From CAVVJA01 sp963779485 (GTDB lineage Bacteria > Actinomycetota > Actinomycetes > Mycobacteriales > Jatrophihabitantaceae): a DNA stretch of 64,000 nt. Below the pieces are notes generated by a model. It saw only the letters and a program-made list of their open reading frames with translations, did not search any database and was not told the origin of the DNA. The translations under genes and the position numbers were made by a program. Of this stretch, positions 61,231-64,000 are shown piece after piece; position 1 is the first letter of the stretch, and every line of letters starts with the position of its first letter. Where the stretch lies: positions 62,001 to 126,000 of the forward strand of contig CAVZYJ010000013.1 of NCBI GenBank assembly GCA_963779485.1. The letters run 5' to 3'.

Positions 61231-61239
61231 TCGCTGGGC

Positions 61240-61732
61240 GATGGCGGCTCCGGCTACCTCCAGTACGAGGACTGGCGTCGGCACTCGGTTGCCGAGGCTG
61301 TAGATCCGACTGGTCTGGGAGTCGAACATCTCGTTCAGGCTCTCGACGTACAGCCGCGGCGCGCTGTCGGTCGGTGCCTTGTTGAGCGATTGTCCGGCCA
61401 GCGCCCACAGTTTGGCGTTGGATCTGTCCGCTCGTGGTCACGGCTCGGGCTTCCGTCGTACTGCCGGGTACCGTCTCGGAAATGTCGATGCTCGTGTCGG
61501 TGAACTGCCGGAGCAGTGTGAGTGATTCGCTCCGCTGGGGTTCGGCGATGGTTTGTGCCCGAAGGTAGGCGGTGCCGATCGCGTTGCCCTCGTCGACGAC
61601 CGCGGCGCGCCGCGTCTCGTATCGCCCAACAGCCAGGCTCAGACCCAAAGCCAGCACGAGGCCCATGAACCCGAGCAGAGCTGCCTGTATTACCGAGAAC
61701 GGTTCGCGCAGGTCTTCGGACCTGTGCCGCAC
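61240..61732 (-). pseudogene. DUF4239-like membrane protein, truncated and frameshifted
   Basis: The frame starting at 61732 reads DLREPFSVIQAALLGFMGLV, LALGLSLAVGRYETRRAAVV and DEGNAIGTAYLRAQTIAEPQ, the N-terminal membrane part of a DUF4239-like protein. Near 61410 the homology moves to another frame (NEMFDSQTSRIYSLGN region, about 61260-61330, ending VLVLEVAGAAI). The C-terminus is cut off where the sulfatase fragment ends. Confidence 0.7.
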
Positions 61733-62004
61733 CGCTCTGCCGGGAGCATCACGAGCTGGCTCGCCGACCGGTCGGCGAGCGGGCTTCAGCCTCGCGGGTC
61801 CGAGCCGCGCGCCTGGTGCTGTCGCAAATGCTCAAGCTGGCTGTTCGCTCCGGACGACTGCTCGCAACCCGGCCGAGTATGTCTCGCTCTCGCGCGTGCG
61901 CCGCGCTGACAAGCGGTTCTGACGCACGATGAGGGGGCCAGTTGATCAAGCTCCCGATTTCGGGCGAAGGGGCTTATAGCCCCCTAAATCCCTGGCCTCG
62001 AGCA

Positions 62005-62078
62005 TGGAGCGGGCGACGGGAATCGAACCCGCACCTTCAGTTTGGAAGACTGAGACTCTGCCATTGAGCTACGCCCGC
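62005..62078 (-). tRNA. tRNA-Gly (anticodon TCC)
   Basis: 74 nt on the minus strand including an encoded CCA. Acceptor GCGGGCG/CGCCCGC, D arm TAGCTCAATGGCAGAG, anticodon loop CTTCCAA in a CAGT/ACTG stem, T arm GCGGGTTCGATTCCCGT. The discriminator is T. Confidence 0.97.
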
Positions 62079-62148
62079 GGTGCGCACTAGACAGTACCGG
62101 TCCTTCGTCCGGCTAATCTGCCGCCCGTAGACTGGCGCCGTTAGCGCC

Positions 62149-62225
62149 CGGGGTGTGGCGCAGCTTGGTAGCGCACTCGCTTTGGGAGCGAGGGGCCGTG
62201 GGTTCGAATCCCGCCACCCCGACCA
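62149..62225 (+). tRNA. tRNA-Pro (anticodon TGG)
   Basis: 77 nt including encoded CCA. Acceptor CGGGGTG/CACCCCG, D arm GGCGCAGCTTGGTAGCGC, anticodon loop CTTTGGG with TGG, T arm GTGGGTTCGAATCCCGC. Its 3' end faces a broken integrase at 62288, so it is a likely integration site. Confidence 0.97.
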
Positions 62226-62287
62226 ACAAACCATCGGCATTCCGCGACCTGCGGCGGCTTCCGAGGATCGCCGGATGGGCTCAGATC

Positions 62288-63245
62288 TCACAGAATCTCA
62301 CGCTTCCCCGGCGAAAGCAGAGCGGCGAGCGCGTCGCGCCCCTGCTCGAGGTCTTTTGGCGAGGGATGCACGTACACGCGCTGAGCCATAGACAGATCCG
62401 CGTGATATGCAGCGCGGCGTAGCTGATCGGTCTTGGACGGGCGGCCGAGCTCGTCGACGAGGACGTACCCGGATGCTTCGTACGTCTCGCCCGCGGCGAG
62501 TCGCTCAGCGGCCTGCGTCGCTTTGAACCGGCGCGGCGAGTCCACCACGGGCGCCGGCAACGGCAGGGTGCGCTTGCCGGCGTCGGTCTTGGGGTCCTTC
62601 TCGACGACCTGTGCGCCCTGTTCGGTCCAGACAAGTGTCCGGACGTTGCTGATCGTTAACGTCTCGCGGTCGAGGTCGACGTCTTCCGCCCAGCGCAGCC
62701 CGCACACTTCCCCGGGGCGCATGCCGATCAGCGCGAGCAGCATCGGCGCGTGCAGCCGGTCACTGGCGAGCGAGCCGAGGAACGTCCGCACTTCGTCGGG
62801 CGACCATGGCGCGCTTCGTCTTCACCTGCGCCGGGGCACCTGACCGGGGGCGGCTACGTTGAATGCCACGAGCCGGCGGTGTACGGCGTCGTCGAGCGCC
62901 GTCTTGAGCTTGCCGAGGGTGATCTGTGCCGCCCGTGGCGACAGCGGCGTGCCGGGGCTTCCCGCCCCGCTTGCGGCCCTCGGTCAGCATCCAATCGACG
63001 AGGTCCTCGACGTGCTGCGTGGTCAGCTTCTGAAGCGGCAACGCGCCGAGCTGATCCTTGGCCGGGGCGATGCCGTGGCGGTACGCGCTCTCCGTGTTGG
63101 GGCTCTTGCCGCGCACTGCGGAGCGCAGCCACTCGTCGAGATACACGCCAAGGGTGATCTTGCTGGGGCCCGCGTAGGTGCCCGTGATCACTTCGTGGTA
63201 GCGCTGAAGCGCAGACGCCAGCGGGTACTCGGCTGTCGGTGTCGT
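62288..63245 (-). pseudogene. Tyrosine recombinase beside tRNA-Pro, frameshifted and internally deleted
   Basis: The N-terminal part (62760-63191: ITGTYAGPSKITLGVYLDEW, SPNTESAYRHGIAPAKDQLG, LTTQHVEDLVDWMLTEGRKR) loses frame near 62960. The catalytic part (62288-62791: HAPMLLALIGMRPGEVCGLR with the first Arg, TDQLRRAAYH) jumps directly to ADLSMAQRVYVHPSPKDLEQ, so the segment with H-x-x-R and the last His is deleted while the Tyr remains. It is inactive. It once integrated an element at tRNA-Pro extending to the right. Confidence 0.8.
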
Positions 63246-63247
63246 CG

Positions 63248-63967
63248 TTATGTTCGGCTACCTCCCGCGTCGTTCACCCCTTGCCGCTTGCGATGCGCTG
63301 GTCGGTGCTTTCCACCCGTGTCGGGGCGGCCACGCTTGGTGGATCGGCTGGGTGTTGGGGGCGGAACCGTGTTTGCGTGTTGGAGGAGTGCTTGCGCAGA
63401 CCAGCGCGTCAGGGCGACGGCGTCGGTTCTCGGGAGGCCGGCGATGTCGACCAGCCACACGATCGCTTCGATACCGATGGTGGCGCGGATGCTGAGGACT
63501 AGCTGGCGGAACTGTTCGTCGGAGAGGTCGCTATGGAGGCCGTCGAGCGCCTCGGCGATCCAGGGGATGGCGCGCCCCTGACGAAGGGGGAGCGGCCCTC
63601 GTTCGGCCGGATCGGCCTCGAGGGAGAGGCGCAGCATGGTTCGCTGTTGCGCTTCGGTATCGAGGATCATGGCGCTGAAGTTGCCGACGACGGCATCGAG
63701 TCGCGCGGCCGGGTCCTGCGGCGGGTTGGCGGGAAGCATCGAGGTAGCGGCGATCTCGGGGTGCGCGGCGAGAAGCAAGGCGCGTTCGTTCGGGAAATAG
63801 CGGTAGGCGGTGCTTCGTGAGATGGACGCGGCGGCGGCGGCGTCCTCAACCGTCGGTGTGAGGCCGGCGGCGACGAGGTCACGAGCCGCAGCGACTAGGG
63901 CGTCTCGGGTACGGGCCTTCTGGGCCGACCGGCCGCTGAGCTCATAAGGCGTTGACATGCTCTTCAT
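63248..63967 (-). CDS. TetR-family transcriptional regulator
   Basis: 239 residues. N-terminal HTH (RDALVAAARDLVAAGLTPTV, EDAAAAASISRSTAYRYFPN; about 18-62) with the conserved TAYRYFPNERALL end, then an all-helical ligand domain. The C-terminus is unusually basic (PSRSTKRGRPDTGGKHRPAH). Starts at 63967 and 63958 are both possible. A gene divergent from it would lie beyond the window. Confidence 0.85.
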   Translation of the reverse strand: MKSMSTPYELSGRSAQKARTRDALVAAARDLVAAGLTPTVEDAAAAASISRSTAYRYFPNERALLLAAHPEIAATSMLPANPPQDPAARLDAVVGNFSAMILDTEAQQRTMLRLSLEADPAERGPLPLRQGRAIPWIAEALDGLHSDLSDEQFRQLVLSIRATIGIEAIVWLVDIAGLPRTDAVALTRWSAQALLQHANTVPPPTPSRSTKRGRPDTGGKHRPAHRKRQGVNDAGGSRT

Positions 63968-64000
63968 GGTATGCCAATCTCTTCATAGGACAGAAGTCCC

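Overview
The window is high-GC actinobacterial DNA. Supporting this are a Ser/Thr kinase with an extracellular tail, a class F sortase, mycothiol-linked families (an Rv2466c-like thioredoxin-fold protein and a maleylpyruvate-isomerase-like protein), EttA, PepN, frequent GTG starts and IS3/IS256/IS1380 elements. The species cannot be named from the sequence alone.

Region 1-26.6 kb is an accessory, heavily decayed zone ending at tRNA-Arg(TCT), whose 3' end faces a complete tyrosine recombinase (25595-26494). It holds a group II intron remnant (97-1012), a Ser/Thr kinase, a class F sortase with two candidate substrates sharing an unusual C-terminal signal, a decayed YCII/sigma-factor cluster, a lysine-rich histone-like protein built on 33-bp repeats, a CDF metal exporter, PhzF, DedA and a flavin oxidoreductase. 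It also holds two IS3 elements, one IS1380 element, IS256 debris and an integrase split by IS insertion. Many genes here are frameshifted, truncated or carry in-frame stops.

Region 26.7-48.5 kb is orderly chromosomal backbone. It carries a GlxA-type regulator, ssb, ettA with a thioesterase, a GH13 glucosidase, truncated haemoglobin divergent from a flavoprotein disulfide reductase, an HNH endonuclease, an amidase, pepN, a thioredoxin-fold protein followed by a DUF952 gene and rpiB, a CMD/SDR pair, a methyltransferase and a cyclase. Two copies of a 49-bp hairpin (13-bp arms, 23-nt loop), plus one larger structured element, sit between convergent gene pairs and probably terminate transcription from both sides.

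Region 48.6-59.3 kb carries a DUF389 membrane protein, NDH-2 followed by cydAB (a short non-proton-pumping NADH to bd-oxidase chain), a GMC oxidoreductase next to a glucose-6-phosphate dehydrogenase homologue that lacks phosphate-binding residues, and a ClC channel. Region 59.3-64 kb is decayed again: a GAP-family fragment fused to a truncated sulfatase, a broken DUF4239-like gene, tRNA-Gly(TCC), tRNA-Pro(TGG) with a broken integrase aimed at its 3' end, and a TetR regulator.
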